A stretch of 64,000 nt of DNA from Actinoallomurus soli (GTDB lineage Bacteria; Actinomycetota; Actinomycetes; Streptosporangiales; Streptosporangiaceae): assembly GCF_024055715.1 (NCBI RefSeq), contig NZ_JAMXMV010000003.1, forward strand, positions 124,001-188,000, written 5' to 3'. How positions within the stretch are numbered: the stretch's first letter is position 1; each line of letters begins with the position of its first letter. The position numbers and the translations under genes are program-made. Below are positions 8,169-17,493 of this stretch, one piece after another. Under the pieces are notes generated by a model. It did no database searches. It was not told where the DNA came from and worked only from the letters and a program-made list of their open reading frames with translations.

Positions 8169-9434
8169 TCAGCCTCCCATCGCCGCCAGGAAGGCGAGCG
8201 TCTTCGGCCAGCCTTCCGCCTGTGCGACGGCGTCCGCGGCGCGGGTACCGCCGTTCTCGATGAACTCTCCGGCGGTCGCGTTCCAGAAGCGGACGCCCGT
8301 CGGGAGGTAGGGGAAGGTGCCGACCTGGTGGCCCGCTCCGGGATACACCAGTGCCTGGTGCGGGATGCGGTTGTGCTCGCGGTCGAGTTCGGTCACGATC
8401 TGCCGGGCCGAGACCGCCGAGGCCCAGACCGCGTCCCGGTCCCCGGCGATCGCCAGGACCGGGCCGTCGATGTGGTCGAGAGGGATGGTGTCCTGCGGTA
8501 TCGGCCGGCCGTGCCACGTCCAGGCGTTCCCTCCGGTCCCGTGGGCGCCGATACCCGGGTTGACCCTGTTCGACGGCGAGTACACGATGACGCCGTGGAT
8601 CAGGTCGGGATAGAACTGACCGAGCAGTAGGGCCGCCTCCGTACCGCGCGAGTAGCCGCTGGTCACCACGTGCGCCGGGTCGACTCCCGGTTGGGCGGCG
8701 AGCGAACGGGCCGCCCGGGCGAAGTACTCCAGCGGGATGTCGGTGAGGCTGCCGGGCAGGCCCGGATCGCGGAAGTAGGCCAGGGAGAGCGCCGGATGGC
8801 CGTGTGAGGCGAGCAGGGCGGCCTCGTAGTCCCCGAACTTGCCGCCTTCGGAACCGCCGAACAGCAGCACCGCGGGGTGGCGGCCCCCGCCCGCCGGCGG
8901 CAGGAACAGGTCGCCGTCCACCTTGTCCGCCGCGACCGTGAAGCTCTTGTGGGTGACGCCGGGGGTGAGCCACTGCCGGGTCAGTGTCCTCGTCGCCAGC
9001 CGATGGCCGTGCACGGCGACGGTGATCTGCACGCTGTAGGAGGGCGATATCTCCGGAGGCAGGGGGTGGAAGGCCCGCTCGTCGGGGTCGCCGCCGGGCG
9101 GGGCCATCGACCAGAACAGCCCCATCCCTTCGGCACCGGTGTACGTGCCGGAGCGCGGGCGGGCGTGGTCGAGATCGACCGTCCCGTGGCCGTCCGCGCG
9201 GAACACGGCCCGGCTGCGCCATTCCCCCTCGGCGTAGTCCCGGGCGGCAGCGCTCACCTCGACGGTGTCGTGGGGTGCGAGACCGCGGATCGTGAGGTGG
9301 ATCGGCCGATCGGCCAAAGCGGCCGGGGCGTCGACTCCGATCACGGCACGGTCGCTGTGCCGCGGGCCGCACCCCGTCACCATGCAGCCGACCGCGATGG
9401 CTAAAACCCCGAGTGCCCGATCTCTTAACCGCAT
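8169..9434 (-). CDS. acyl-CoA thioester hydrolase/BAAT-type alpha/beta hydrolase lipoprotein
   Basis: A 421-residue protein. The ATG at 9434 follows an AGGGGGAATGG ribosome-binding site and opens a lipoprotein signal with lipobox VTGC (Cys22). Residues about 30-155 look like the beta-sandwich N-terminal domain of BAAT/acyl-CoA thioesterases. Residues about 160-420 form an alpha/beta hydrolase with an oxyanion-region GGSEGG (194-199), nucleophile elbow GYSRG (Ser262), acid Asp in GDRDAVW (about 334) and His369 in GAGHQ. It is probably anchored outside the membrane, where it would hydrolyse an ester, thioester or amide. Secretion makes an intracellular CoA role doubtful. The gene is single and nearly abuts the phosphatase remnant. 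Confidence 0.82.
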   Translation of the reverse strand: MRLRDRALGVLAIAVGCMVTGCGPRHSDRAVIGVDAPAALADRPIHLTIRGLAPHDTVEVSAAARDYAEGEWRSRAVFRADGHGTVDLDHARPRSGTYTGAEGMGLFWSMAPPGGDPDERAFHPLPPEISPSYSVQITVAVHGHRLATRTLTRQWLTPGVTHKSFTVAADKVDGDLFLPPAGGGRHPAVLLFGGSEGGKFGDYEAALLASHGHPALSLAYFRDPGLPGSLTDIPLEYFARAARSLAAQPGVDPAHVVTSGYSRGTEAALLLGQFYPDLIHGVIVYSPSNRVNPGIGAHGTGGNAWTWHGRPIPQDTIPLDHIDGPVLAIAGDRDAVWASAVSARQIVTELDREHNRIPHQALVYPGAGHQVGTFPYLPTGVRFWNATAGEFIENGGTRAADAVAQAEGWPKTLAFLAAMGG

Positions 9435-9541
9435 CCCATTCCCCCTGATGACCGGGTCCGTGAACATGACGATATAACGCTGATTCGACGAGGCCACGGC
9501 GATCCCCCGGCAGTGTCGGCGGGGAACTCTACGGTGAGGTC

Positions 9542-10432
9542 ATGAACAGCGCCCGGATGGTCCGTACGACCGAGGCACCTCCGCTTGACATCGCCGACGC
9601 CGTCCCTGGTCTGGGCGCCTACGCCCGTACGGTGGTGCGGTTGCATCCCCGGCCTGGCACGCCCGATGCTTCGGGCAGTCACATCGGTGGTCCGCTGTTG
9701 TGGCCGGTGGATGAGCCATGGCCGTACTGCTCGGACGCCTACTGGGGGGACGGCGGGGACAAGGAGCCGGACCGTCCGGTGGCGATGGTCGCGGTGGCCC
9801 AGCTCGCCGCGGTGGACTTTCCTGAGATCTCCTTCCCCACCGGCACCGATCTCGCGCAGATCCTGTGGTGCCCGAGCGATCACCCGGCGTGGGACTACGC
9901 GCCGGCGTTCCGGCTCGTCTGGCGCGACTCCGCCACCGTGACCGAGACTCTCGCGGCTCCGCCGGCACCGCGCTTCGTCGGTGAGGAGGACTATGTGCCG
10001 CGGCCATGCGTGCTGCACCCGGAACGCGTGATCGAGTTTCCGTGGCATGAGGAGCTCCCCAAGGATCTCCGCGAGGAGCTGGACGAGTGGGAGGCCGGGG
10101 AGAGTCTGTACCAGCGCATGTTGTCGGTGGTGCCCGGCTGCAAAGTCGGCGGCGGAATGTCCTGGGAGGTCGGCGACATGGGCGAGCCGCCCACGTGCGA
10201 TGCCTGCGGCGCGCCCGTGAACCTGCTGCTGCAGCTGGACAGCCGCGAATGGTCCACCGACCCGCTCGGGCTCCGGTGGCAGCCGCTGGAGGATCGGCAC
10301 CTGGAATTCGGCACCAGCGACTACGCTCTGGCTCACGAGCCGACCGGCCTGCAGATCAGCCGCCACAGTCACGGCGGCTTCTTCACCTGCTCGGCCGTTG
10401 CCGAGCACCCGGCCATGTTCCTCACCCAGTGA
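9542..10432 (+). CDS. DUF1963-like (YwqG family) protein
   Basis: A 296-residue soluble protein with the DUF1963/YwqG pattern: an early GGPLLWPVDEPWP, then the VAQLAAVDFPE segment, FPTGTDLAQILWC, and a late KVGGGMSWEVGD followed by CDACG, a CxxC that could bind a metal. YwqG-type proteins have no established biochemical role. They are often scattered singly and sometimes lie near toxin-immunity loci. The start ATG follows GGTGAGG. The gene runs convergently to the truncated TetR gene, with 15 bases between stops. I am confident of the family pattern but not of function. Confidence 0.72.
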   Translation: MNSARMVRTTEAPPLDIADAVPGLGAYARTVVRLHPRPGTPDASGSHIGGPLLWPVDEPWPYCSDAYWGDGGDKEPDRPVAMVAVAQLAAVDFPEISFPTGTDLAQILWCPSDHPAWDYAPAFRLVWRDSATVTETLAAPPAPRFVGEEDYVPRPCVLHPERVIEFPWHEELPKDLREELDEWEAGESLYQRMLSVVPGCKVGGGMSWEVGDMGEPPTCDACGAPVNLLLQLDSREWSTDPLGLRWQPLEDRHLEFGTSDYALAHEPTGLQISRHSHGGFFTCSAVAEHPAMFLTQ

Positions 10433-10447
10433 CCTGGAGCGTTCGGC

Positions 10448-11005
10448 TCAGGCGACGGTTCCGGTCAAGATTACTTTTAGGCCTGCCCGGAATCGCAGGT
10501 CGCGATCGCCGGTAAGGATCGCGACGGCGTCGGAGCTTCGGCCGGCTTCGGTGCCGCCCTGGCGTGGCAGCGACTGGACGAGGGCGTCCCACTCCCCGCC
10601 GGCGAGGAGGGTGAGGTAGGCCTGTTCTTCGATCACGAAGCCAGTGGTGTAGTTACGGAGGGCGTAGGCGACGTCCCCCGCGTCGAGGGACGGCAGGATC
10701 AAGCCCTCCAGCAGCTTGCGCAACGTGGCGGAGATCGTCGCGGTCGCGGCGAAGGGTGAGTAGGAGCCGGCCACAATGCGGCCGCCGTCGCGGAACCCGA
10801 GCATGGCCGCGCGCAGGCGTTCGCAGCAGGTGATCACCTGGTCGACGGTGGGCGAGTCCGTGTCAATGCCGGCCAGGTCGATCGTGGCGTAGACGGCGTC
10901 GGCCATGGCACGTTGGAGATCGCGCTTGTCCCGGAAGTGCTTGTAGAGCGCGCCTGGAGTGACCTCGGCCGCGGCGGCCAGTCGGCGCATCGTCAGCGCG
11001 TCCAA
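10448..11005 (-). pseudogene. TetR-family regulator lacking its N-terminus
   Basis: The surviving 185 codons begin at LDALTMRRLAAAAEV, i.e. in the middle of the TetR helix-turn-helix, continue through the recognition helix (GALYKHFRDKRDL) and include the whole TetR_C ligand domain. A normal member has about 20 further residues before this point, containing the first helix of the DNA-binding domain. The only possible start here is a TTG at 11005. Immediately upstream the sequence changes to the middle of an MFS transporter reading the other way, so the first helix and the divergent promoter are gone. DNA binding is likely lost. Confidence 0.7.
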
Positions 11006-11010
11006 GCGCG

Positions 11011-11982
11011 ACGTCCGGCTCGGCAGGGGCGCTCGGCCTCGTACTCGGCGGAGTGATCACAACGGGTCTGGGCTGGCGCTGGGTGCTGCTCATCAACGTC
11101 CCGATCGGCGCCGCGCTGTGGGTCCTGGCCTCCGCGTGCCTCGACCCGTCACGCGACCGCGACCGACGGCCCCTCGACCTTCCCGGAGCGCTCACGGTGA
11201 CTCTCGGCGCAGCGGCACTGACCTATGGCATCTCCCAGGTCGGCGGATACGGGTGGACCTCGGAGCGCGTCATCGTCGCACTCCTCGTCGCGGTCACCAT
11301 GCTGGGACTGTTCGTCGTCGTCGAGCAGCGCAGCCCGGCCCCTCTGGTGCCGCCGTCGATCCTGCGGCGTGGCAACGTCCTGGTCGCGAACACGATCGTC
11401 GCCGGCCTCAGCGCGATCATGACGGCGACCCTGTACTTCCTCTCCCTCTACCAGCAGCGAATCCTCGGGGACAGCCCGCTGCGCACCGGGCTCGCCCTCG
11501 TACCGATGAGCGCCGTCCTGACCCTCGGCGCTATCACTTCCAAGTCGCTGCTGTCCCGGTTCGGCGCACGCCCGCTCGTAGCCGCGGGAGGCCTCCTGAT
11601 GGCAGGCGGTCTGGCCTGGCCGGCCACCATCCCGGCACACGACGACTATCTGCTGCACGTCCTCGGGCCGACCCTCATCTGGGCGGCCGGAGCGGGCATC
11701 GTGACCATGCCCTGCGCCGCCCTCGCCACCGCCGGCATCGCCGCCGAACACGCGGGCCTCGCGTCAGGGCTCGTCAACACCGCACGGCAGACCGGAGGCG
11801 CGATAGGTCTCGCCGCCCTGGCCACCGTCGCCAGTACGGCGACCGCCCGCTCACGCTCCACCGACTCGCTGGAGCGTGTCGTCCACGGGTACAGCGTCGC
11901 CATGCTCGTTGCGGGCATCACTGCCGCGCTTGTCGCGCTCGTCGCCCTGGTGGCCGGAACGAGCAGACACCGGCAGCGCTGA
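11011..11982 (+). pseudogene. MFS drug transporter (EmrB/QacA type) lacking TM1-4
   Basis: In-frame sequence from 11011 reads SGSAGALGLVLGGV and then WRWVLLINVPIG, the conserved motif C/TM5-TM6 region of 14-TM drug/proton antiporters. It continues with about nine further membrane segments to a normal C-terminus. Roughly 140 N-terminal residues, including TM1-4 and the motif A loop, are missing. A GTG at 11053 could start a 309-residue remnant, but this would not be a working antiporter. The lost 5' part lies exactly where the truncated divergent TetR gene begins, so one deletion removed both N-termini and the shared regulatory region. Confidence 0.72.
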
Positions 11983-12025
11983 ATCCTGCCAAGGCCGGCC
12001 ACGGTGTGAGAACGGAGGCGGCGCG

Positions 12026-12466
12026 TCAGCCGATCTGTTCGGCCAGGGCGACGATGATGCCGGCGGGGCCGCGGAGGTAGCAGAGCCGGAAGATGCTCTC
12101 GTACTGCGCCACCTCACCGAGGAGTTCGGCACCGTGGGGGCGCAGGCGGGCGATGGTGGCGTCGATGTCGTCGACGGCGAACATGACGCGGTGCAGGCCC
12201 AGGGTGTTGGGCGGCGGGTTCTCCGGCTCGGCGCCGACCGCGGCGGGGTGGTGGTACTTCGTCAGCTCCAGCTTGCTGTGGCCGTCCGGGGTCCGCATCA
12301 TCGCGATGTCGCTCCGGACGCCGTCGAGTCCGACGGTGTGGTCGGCGAAAAGGCCTTCGATCTGTGCCTTGCCCTCCAGCTCCAGGCCGAGCTCGGTGAA
12401 GAACGCGACGGCCGCGTCCAGGTCGTCGACGACGATGGCGACGTTGTCCATCCGCTGAACGCTCAC
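12026..12466 (-). CDS. VOC/glyoxalase-bleomycin-resistance family protein
   Basis: A 146-residue protein with two beta-alpha-beta-beta-beta modules. The first starts MDNVAIVVDDLDAAVAFF and the second LHRVMFAVDDIDATIARL. The end, RGPAGIIVALAEQIG, carries the usual metal-ligand region (here I-V-A-L where many members have E-L-x-Q). Members are metal-dependent lyases or dioxygenases, or drug-binding proteins; which applies here cannot be read. The GTG at 12466 is preferred over an upstream ATG because it starts just before the first VOC strand. It is divergent from the kinase gene, with 74 bases between the two starts. Confidence 0.8.
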   Translation of the reverse strand: MSVQRMDNVAIVVDDLDAAVAFFTELGLELEGKAQIEGLFADHTVGLDGVRSDIAMMRTPDGHSKLELTKYHHPAAVGAEPENPPPNTLGLHRVMFAVDDIDATIARLRPHGAELLGEVAQYESIFRLCYLRGPAGIIVALAEQIG

Positions 12467-12540
12467 GGTCCCCGAGCATAGACCGCGGTGAGCCGCCGGT
12501 TCTCCGCAACGCCGCACGCCTTCAGGCTCTTCGTGGTGGA

Positions 12541-14193
12541 ATGTCGGGCAGTCGTATGAAGATCGTTCGGGGAGAGACGTTGCCGGGTGAGCTGAGCCTG
12601 GAGGCCGGGCTGCTGCTGGCCCGGCGGTACCGGCTGGACGCCCCCATCGGCGCGGGCGCCATGGGTCAGGTGTGGCGTGGGGTGGACCTCGGCCTGAACC
12701 GGCCGATCGCTATCAAGATCCTCCCGCCGCACGTGGCGCAGGACCAGACCGGAGTCGCGCGGTTCCGCCGGGAGGCCGAATCCGCCGCCGGTCTTCAGCA
12801 CCCCGGCATCTGCGCGGTCTTCGACATCGACCTGCACGACTCCGTCATGTTCCTCGTGATGGAACTCCTCGAAGGATCCGACCTGGCCCGGCTCGTCGCG
12901 GCGCATCCCGCCGGGCTGCCGATCGACCAGGTCGTGGGACTGGCGGAGCAGATCACCGACGCGCTCGCGGTGGCGCACGCACGCGGTGTCGTCCACCGGG
13001 ACATCAAACCGGCGAACCTGTTCCTGCAGCAGGACGGCCGGGTGAAGATCTGTGACTTCGGCATCGCCCGGCTGGCCGACCGTACGACGCTGACGGCCAC
13101 CGGCGGGCTGCTCGGCACGCCTCGTTACATGGCTCCAGAGGAGTTCCGCGGCGTGCCGGCCGACCACCGCGCCGACCTCTATGCGCTCGGCGGGGTGCTG
13201 TACGAGCTGTTCACGGGGAGGCCCGCGTTCGACACGGACGACCCGGGACTCGCCTCGATCATGTACAAGCACCTCAACGAGGCGCCCCTGCCGTTGCGGT
13301 CACACCGTCCGGACATCCCCGTTCACCTCGAGCGGCTGGTCCTGGACCTGTTGGCCAAGCCGGCCGGCCAGAGGCCCGTCAGCGCCGCCGCCGTACGGGA
13401 CTTCCTGCGCCGGTCCGGGCACACCGCCGTTCCGCCCGCCGGGCCGCCGCCGTACCTGCGCCCGCAGCCGCCCACCGTCGACCAGGCTCCGGGGACGCCG
13501 ACGGTCACCGCGCCCTCCGTCGCGCCGAAGAGCCGGAAGGGCGTTGTCGCCGCCGTCGGTGGCGTGCTGGGAGCGGCGCTGCTCACGGCCGGGGCCCTCG
13601 CACTGCCGAACGCCTTCGGTGGCCACGGCTCGAAGCCGAGGACGACGGCCATGGCGCATCCGTCCTCCACCGGACTCCCGACGCTCCATCCGGTCGGTGA
13701 CACGGTGCCGGGCCAGGCCGGTCCCGGCACCTGGAAACAGCTCGGCCAGACGGCCGTCGTGCCCGTCATCCAGGGGATGCGTACGGATGCGGTGGGGGTG
13801 ACCGTGACCTCGATCGTCAAGGGTTCCAAGGCCGACCTGGCCCCCCTGGCGTTGTCGCGGTCGGTCAAGGACAAGACCCCGTACTACGTCCACTTCTCGC
13901 TGACCAACCTCGGGCCCGACGACCCCTATATGACCTTCAATCCCACCTACTCGATGCACGGGGCCGACTCCGCGGGCATTGCCGTCGGCGACACCATCAC
14001 GTCGAGGGACGCGAAGTCATACCCCACGCAGTGTCGCCCGGTGGTCATCGAAGACGGCGGCTTCCATCACGGCGCCCGTTACGACACCTGCACGGTCATC
14101 CTGAATCCCCGATCCGGGGACATCACCACGGTGCAGTGGTGCCAGGAACCCTACGACATCGGCAAGGACCAGGGCATCTACTGGAAACGGTGA
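12541..14193 (+). CDS. transmembrane Ser/Thr protein kinase (PknB-like)
   Basis: A 550-residue receptor kinase. The N-terminal Hanks kinase domain (about 28-290) has the glycine loop GAGAMG (37-42), catalytic Lys59 in AIKIL, HRDIKPAN (152-159), DFG (172-174), a threonine-rich activation loop and APE (198-200). A proline-rich linker leads to one membrane helix (about 335-355), and the last 190 residues are extracellular with no PASTA motif. It should phosphorylate cytoplasmic targets in response to an external signal bound by its unique C-terminal domain. It is followed after 9 bases by a pseudokinase gene of the same plan, so the two are probably co-expressed and may act together. Confidence 0.9.
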   Translation: MSGSRMKIVRGETLPGELSLEAGLLLARRYRLDAPIGAGAMGQVWRGVDLGLNRPIAIKILPPHVAQDQTGVARFRREAESAAGLQHPGICAVFDIDLHDSVMFLVMELLEGSDLARLVAAHPAGLPIDQVVGLAEQITDALAVAHARGVVHRDIKPANLFLQQDGRVKICDFGIARLADRTTLTATGGLLGTPRYMAPEEFRGVPADHRADLYALGGVLYELFTGRPAFDTDDPGLASIMYKHLNEAPLPLRSHRPDIPVHLERLVLDLLAKPAGQRPVSAAAVRDFLRRSGHTAVPPAGPPPYLRPQPPTVDQAPGTPTVTAPSVAPKSRKGVVAAVGGVLGAALLTAGALALPNAFGGHGSKPRTTAMAHPSSTGLPTLHPVGDTVPGQAGPGTWKQLGQTAVVPVIQGMRTDAVGVTVTSIVKGSKADLAPLALSRSVKDKTPYYVHFSLTNLGPDDPYMTFNPTYSMHGADSAGIAVGDTITSRDAKSYPTQCRPVVIEDGGFHHGARYDTCTVILNPRSGDITTVQWCQEPYDIGKDQGIYWKR

Positions 14194-14202
14194 GGGGCGA
14201 CC

Positions 14203-15795
14203 ATGCGAAGTACCTTGGGGCGGCAACCCGGTGAGGCACTGGCCGGGCGGTACCGTCTCGACGCGGTGATCGGCGGCCCCGGCGCCGCGGTCGGTGAGGT
14301 ATGGCGCGCGTTCGACCTCCGGCTGAACCGGGTCGTCACCGTCAAGACCTTCGCCGCACCGGCCGCCAGCGACCAGGCAGGCGTCGCCGCGTTCCGTCGT
14401 CAGGCCGAGAAGGCGGCGGCGGTGCGGCATCCCGTGGTCGAGGCGATGCTGGACATCGGAACCGCCGAGTCCCCGCTGTTCCTCGTGACCGAGCACCTCG
14501 AAGGGCAGGACCTGAAGACCGTCCTGGCGACGCAGGGCGGCGGGCTGCCCGTCGGGCAGGTCACCAGAGTGGCCGAACAGGTCCTCGACGCCATGACGGC
14601 CGCGCACGCCCAGGGCGTCGTTCACGGTGGCCTCACGTCCGCCGACCTGTTCCTGCTCGACAGCGGGGACGTGAGGCTCTGCAACCTGGGCGTCGGCGTG
14701 ACGCGGACGGGCACCGCCGATCCCCGTACGGATCTGTACGCCCTCGGCCGCGTCCTCTACGAACTGCTGACCGGCGCACCGCCGGCGGAGTCATCCCCCG
14801 TACCGCCGGCGTCCCGCCGCGCCGACGTCCCCCCGTACCTCGACCGTCTGGTGCTGGATCTCCTGACCGAGGACTCCGCCGCACGACCACAGAGCGCGGC
14901 CGCCGCCCTCGCGGTTCTCCGTGAGTCGATGGGGCCCGCTCTCCAGCCCACGGCCCGTTGGGCACCGGCGAGTCCCTCGGGGCCGGCCTCGACCGTCAAC
15001 GACGGCGTACCGGTCGAGGCCGCGAGCAAGAGCGGCCGGGGGCGTCTCCTGGCGGAGATCGCGGGGGCCGCCGTGCTGGTGGCGGCCGCGGCGGCCGGTG
15101 GGTATCTCGTGCACGGCGGTACGGCCGCCAAGGCGCCGTCGCGTCCGGTGGCCGGCAGGTCCACCGCGGGCACCACGGCCCCGGCACCGCCCGGTGTCGG
15201 CCCGAAATCGCCGCCGCTGGTCCCGGGTTGGCAGGTCGTGGTCGCGGCCAACTTCGGCGTGGTGTACGACGTCCCGCCGGGGTGGAAGGTCGAGGATCCC
15301 GGCACCGGGGTGGGCCTCACCGACGCCAGCGGGAATGTCGCCGTCGGTTCGAACGGCGTCGCCGACATCAGCCAGAACGGCCCCCACTACGCCGACTGCA
15401 CGATCGTCCAGTCGGGGCTGCTCGGTGGTGCGGGCATCACCTCGGCGACAACGGGCCAGCTGCAGTCGCTTGAGGTGACCGCCGCCCACAACGCGGTCCA
15501 ATGGGCGAACTTCGGTTACCAGCGCGGAGGTGTGCTGCCCCGTACGGTGGAAGCGCCCGCGGAGCACGCGAGGATCGGCGGCCTCCAGGCCGTGGTGCAG
15601 AAGGTCGTGGCCACGACGAAGGGCGGTAAGGGGACCGCGTGCGAGCCGAACGGGGGCACGGTGTACGCCGCGACGTTCGCCTCCCGGCAGGGCGCACCGG
15701 TCACCTTCTACGTCTACTCCAACAGCACCGGGCCGGGCAGCGTGAGCGACAAGAGGCTGCGTCAGATCGTCGACACGATCCGTCCGCTGGCGTGA
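14203..15795 (+). CDS. transmembrane pseudokinase
   Basis: A 530-residue protein with the same layout as the preceding kinase: kinase-like domain (about 15-240), linker, one membrane helix (about 284-304), and an extracellular domain of about 225 residues with several cysteines. The ATP-site Lys48 in TVKTF remains. The catalytic loop HRDxKPxN has become HGGLTSADL (141-149), so the catalytic Asp is lost. DFG is NLG (161-163), and the activation loop with APE is deleted. It cannot be a normal phosphotransferase. By analogy with pseudokinase modules such as that of mycobacterial MviN, it may be a substrate or allosteric partner of the upstream kinase; that is inference. Confidence 0.88.
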   Translation: MRSTLGRQPGEALAGRYRLDAVIGGPGAAVGEVWRAFDLRLNRVVTVKTFAAPAASDQAGVAAFRRQAEKAAAVRHPVVEAMLDIGTAESPLFLVTEHLEGQDLKTVLATQGGGLPVGQVTRVAEQVLDAMTAAHAQGVVHGGLTSADLFLLDSGDVRLCNLGVGVTRTGTADPRTDLYALGRVLYELLTGAPPAESSPVPPASRRADVPPYLDRLVLDLLTEDSAARPQSAAAALAVLRESMGPALQPTARWAPASPSGPASTVNDGVPVEAASKSGRGRLLAEIAGAAVLVAAAAAGGYLVHGGTAAKAPSRPVAGRSTAGTTAPAPPGVGPKSPPLVPGWQVVVAANFGVVYDVPPGWKVEDPGTGVGLTDASGNVAVGSNGVADISQNGPHYADCTIVQSGLLGGAGITSATTGQLQSLEVTAAHNAVQWANFGYQRGGVLPRTVEAPAEHARIGGLQAVVQKVVATTKGGKGTACEPNGGTVYAATFASRQGAPVTFYVYSNSTGPGSVSDKRLRQIVDTIRPLA

Positions 15796-15921
15796 GTCCG
15801 GCGGGGCCGGCCACGGCCGTCACGGCGCGTCGGCCTCGATATCGCCCGCCGGACGAATCGCGGACTCCCGGCGACGCCCCGTACCCGCCCGGGCATCGCC
15901 ACCGAGCGGGTGACGGCCCGG

Positions 15922-17127
15922 TCATGGGTGGACACGGTGCGGAACGCCGTCAGCGGTGCCACAGAAGGCGGTGTCGACCGTGCTCTGGAGCGCGTCCAGA
16001 ATCTGTGGGGTGTGGGGGTCGGAGAGGTCGCGCAGGGTCACGGACAGGGTGATGCCGCGACGGCCGTCGACGGTGTGCAGGCTCTGGCTGCCGTAGCCGA
16101 CGATGCCCCCGTCGTAGCCCCAGACCGTGACGCCACAGGGGAGTCGCATGCTGTCGATGCCCAGCCCGTCCGCCGCCCCGGCCGGGCCGCCGTCGGGAAT
16201 CGGAACCGTCCTCTCCATCTCGGCGAGCCACCTCGCGGGCAGCAGCCGGCCGCCGAGCAGCGCGGCGTAGAACCGGTCGAGGTCTCCGGTGGTGGAGATC
16301 ATCGCGCCCGCGGGCCCCGCGATCGAGGGGTTCATCCGGGTGATGTCCACGGCCCGGCCGTCGATCTCCATGTATCCGTGCGCATGCGGGCCGGGAATGC
16401 CGGGGTCGTGGTAGGGCACGGTCGTGTCGTGCAGCCCCAGCGGCCGTACGATCCGGCGGGTGACCTCGTCGTGCCAGGGCCGGCCGGTGACCTTTTCGAT
16501 GATGAGACCGGCCAGCACGTAGTTCGTGTTCGAATAGTGCCAGCCCTCGCCCGGCGGGAAGTACCGCGGAAGCGCGGCGCCGCTGCGGGCGAGCTGTCCG
16601 GCCGGGAACGTGTGGAACCGCACCTTCTCCAGGAACGGCCGGCCGGCTATCGGATAGGTCTCGGTGTCATCGAGGTAGTCGGCGATCCCCGAGGTGTGGT
16701 TCAGGAGCTGCCGCAGCGTGATGTGCTGCCCGCCGGGCACCAGGCCGGGCAGGTACCGCTCGACCGGGTCGTCCAGTCCCACCCTCCCCTGCGCCGCGAG
16801 TTGGAGCAGGACCGTCGCGGTGAACGACTTGGTGATGCTCCCGATCCGGAAGCGCCCCTGCCGGGGCACCGGTTCCGCGCCACCCAGCCGGGCGTGCCCA
16901 CTGACACCCCGCCACCGGCCGTCGGTGCCGACCACTTCGGCCTGCGCCCCCACCGCCCCCGCAGCCGTCACCGCGTCCAGCGACCGCTGCAGCCGCTCTC
17001 CCCGGGCCGACGAGACCGGCGCCCGGCCACCTGCGGCACGGGCCGAAGTGATCGGGACCGCCAGCGCGGCCAGGCAGGCCGCCCACACGGTCACGGTCCG
17101 CCACCGGGCCTTCGCACGTGCGTCCAT
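15922..17127 (-). CDS. secreted serine hydrolase, beta-lactamase/DD-peptidase family
   Basis: A 401-residue protein. The ATG at 17127 follows a CAGGAGG ribosome-binding site and begins a signal peptide (basic RAKARWR, hydrophobic core, AAG cleavage region near residue 33). The class C/R61-like core has SITK (Ser97, Lys100), YSN (198-200) and LLNHTSG (141-147). The third motif, normally HxG or KTG, reads WGYDGG (336-341), so the usual His/Lys is Asp. It probably acts outside the cell on D-Ala-D-Ala peptides or esters, but the altered motif leaves true peptidase or lactamase activity uncertain. It is a single gene on its strand. Confidence 0.85.
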   Translation of the reverse strand: MDARAKARWRTVTVWAACLAALAVPITSARAAGGRAPVSSARGERLQRSLDAVTAAGAVGAQAEVVGTDGRWRGVSGHARLGGAEPVPRQGRFRIGSITKSFTATVLLQLAAQGRVGLDDPVERYLPGLVPGGQHITLRQLLNHTSGIADYLDDTETYPIAGRPFLEKVRFHTFPAGQLARSGAALPRYFPPGEGWHYSNTNYVLAGLIIEKVTGRPWHDEVTRRIVRPLGLHDTTVPYHDPGIPGPHAHGYMEIDGRAVDITRMNPSIAGPAGAMISTTGDLDRFYAALLGGRLLPARWLAEMERTVPIPDGGPAGAADGLGIDSMRLPCGVTVWGYDGGIVGYGSQSLHTVDGRRGITLSVTLRDLSDPHTPQILDALQSTVDTAFCGTADGVPHRVHP

Positions 17128-17493
17128 CAGACACCTCCTGTGAGTACGTCGAATGCCACGGCAGCACTCAACGCCCCCACGGCCCGCTGCGGCGTCACCA
17201 TGCCGGGGGAACCTGGCTCTCCGCCCGTGGCGTGATGACATCGCCTCGACGGACACCGCAGCGGGAGCCGGAGGCGTTGCAGCGGTTCCTGTTCCGCGAG
17301 AACGGAATAAGAAACGTCCCCAATATCGACTTCCACTTTGGTGGTATTGACAGGTCGATAACGAGTCGGCTATTCGCGCGAATCCTGAACCGAAAGCCAT
17401 CGCAGTGAGCAATGATTCACTATGGACCCATGAGGCGAAGATCATGTATTTTCGCGTGAAGTCATTCCGCCGCGATCAAGGGGACGATTCGAA
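17128..17493. other. 366-base intergenic region between divergent secreted-protein genes
   Basis: This stretch separates the serine hydrolase (minus) from the small secreted protein (plus). I see no credible coding sequence; the short frames have no ribosome-binding site and no family pattern. It becomes AT-richer towards the right. It should contain promoters for both genes, and the best candidate for the plus-strand gene is listed separately. Confidence 0.6.
17347..17376 (+). promoter_or_regulatory. candidate sigma-70-type promoter
   Basis: TTGACA at 17347-17352 is followed, after 17-18 bases, by CTATTC/TATTCG at 17370-17376. It lies about 118 bases upstream of the small secreted protein gene. 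The -35 element is perfect and the -10 is weak. Transcription start is not known. Confidence 0.35.
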
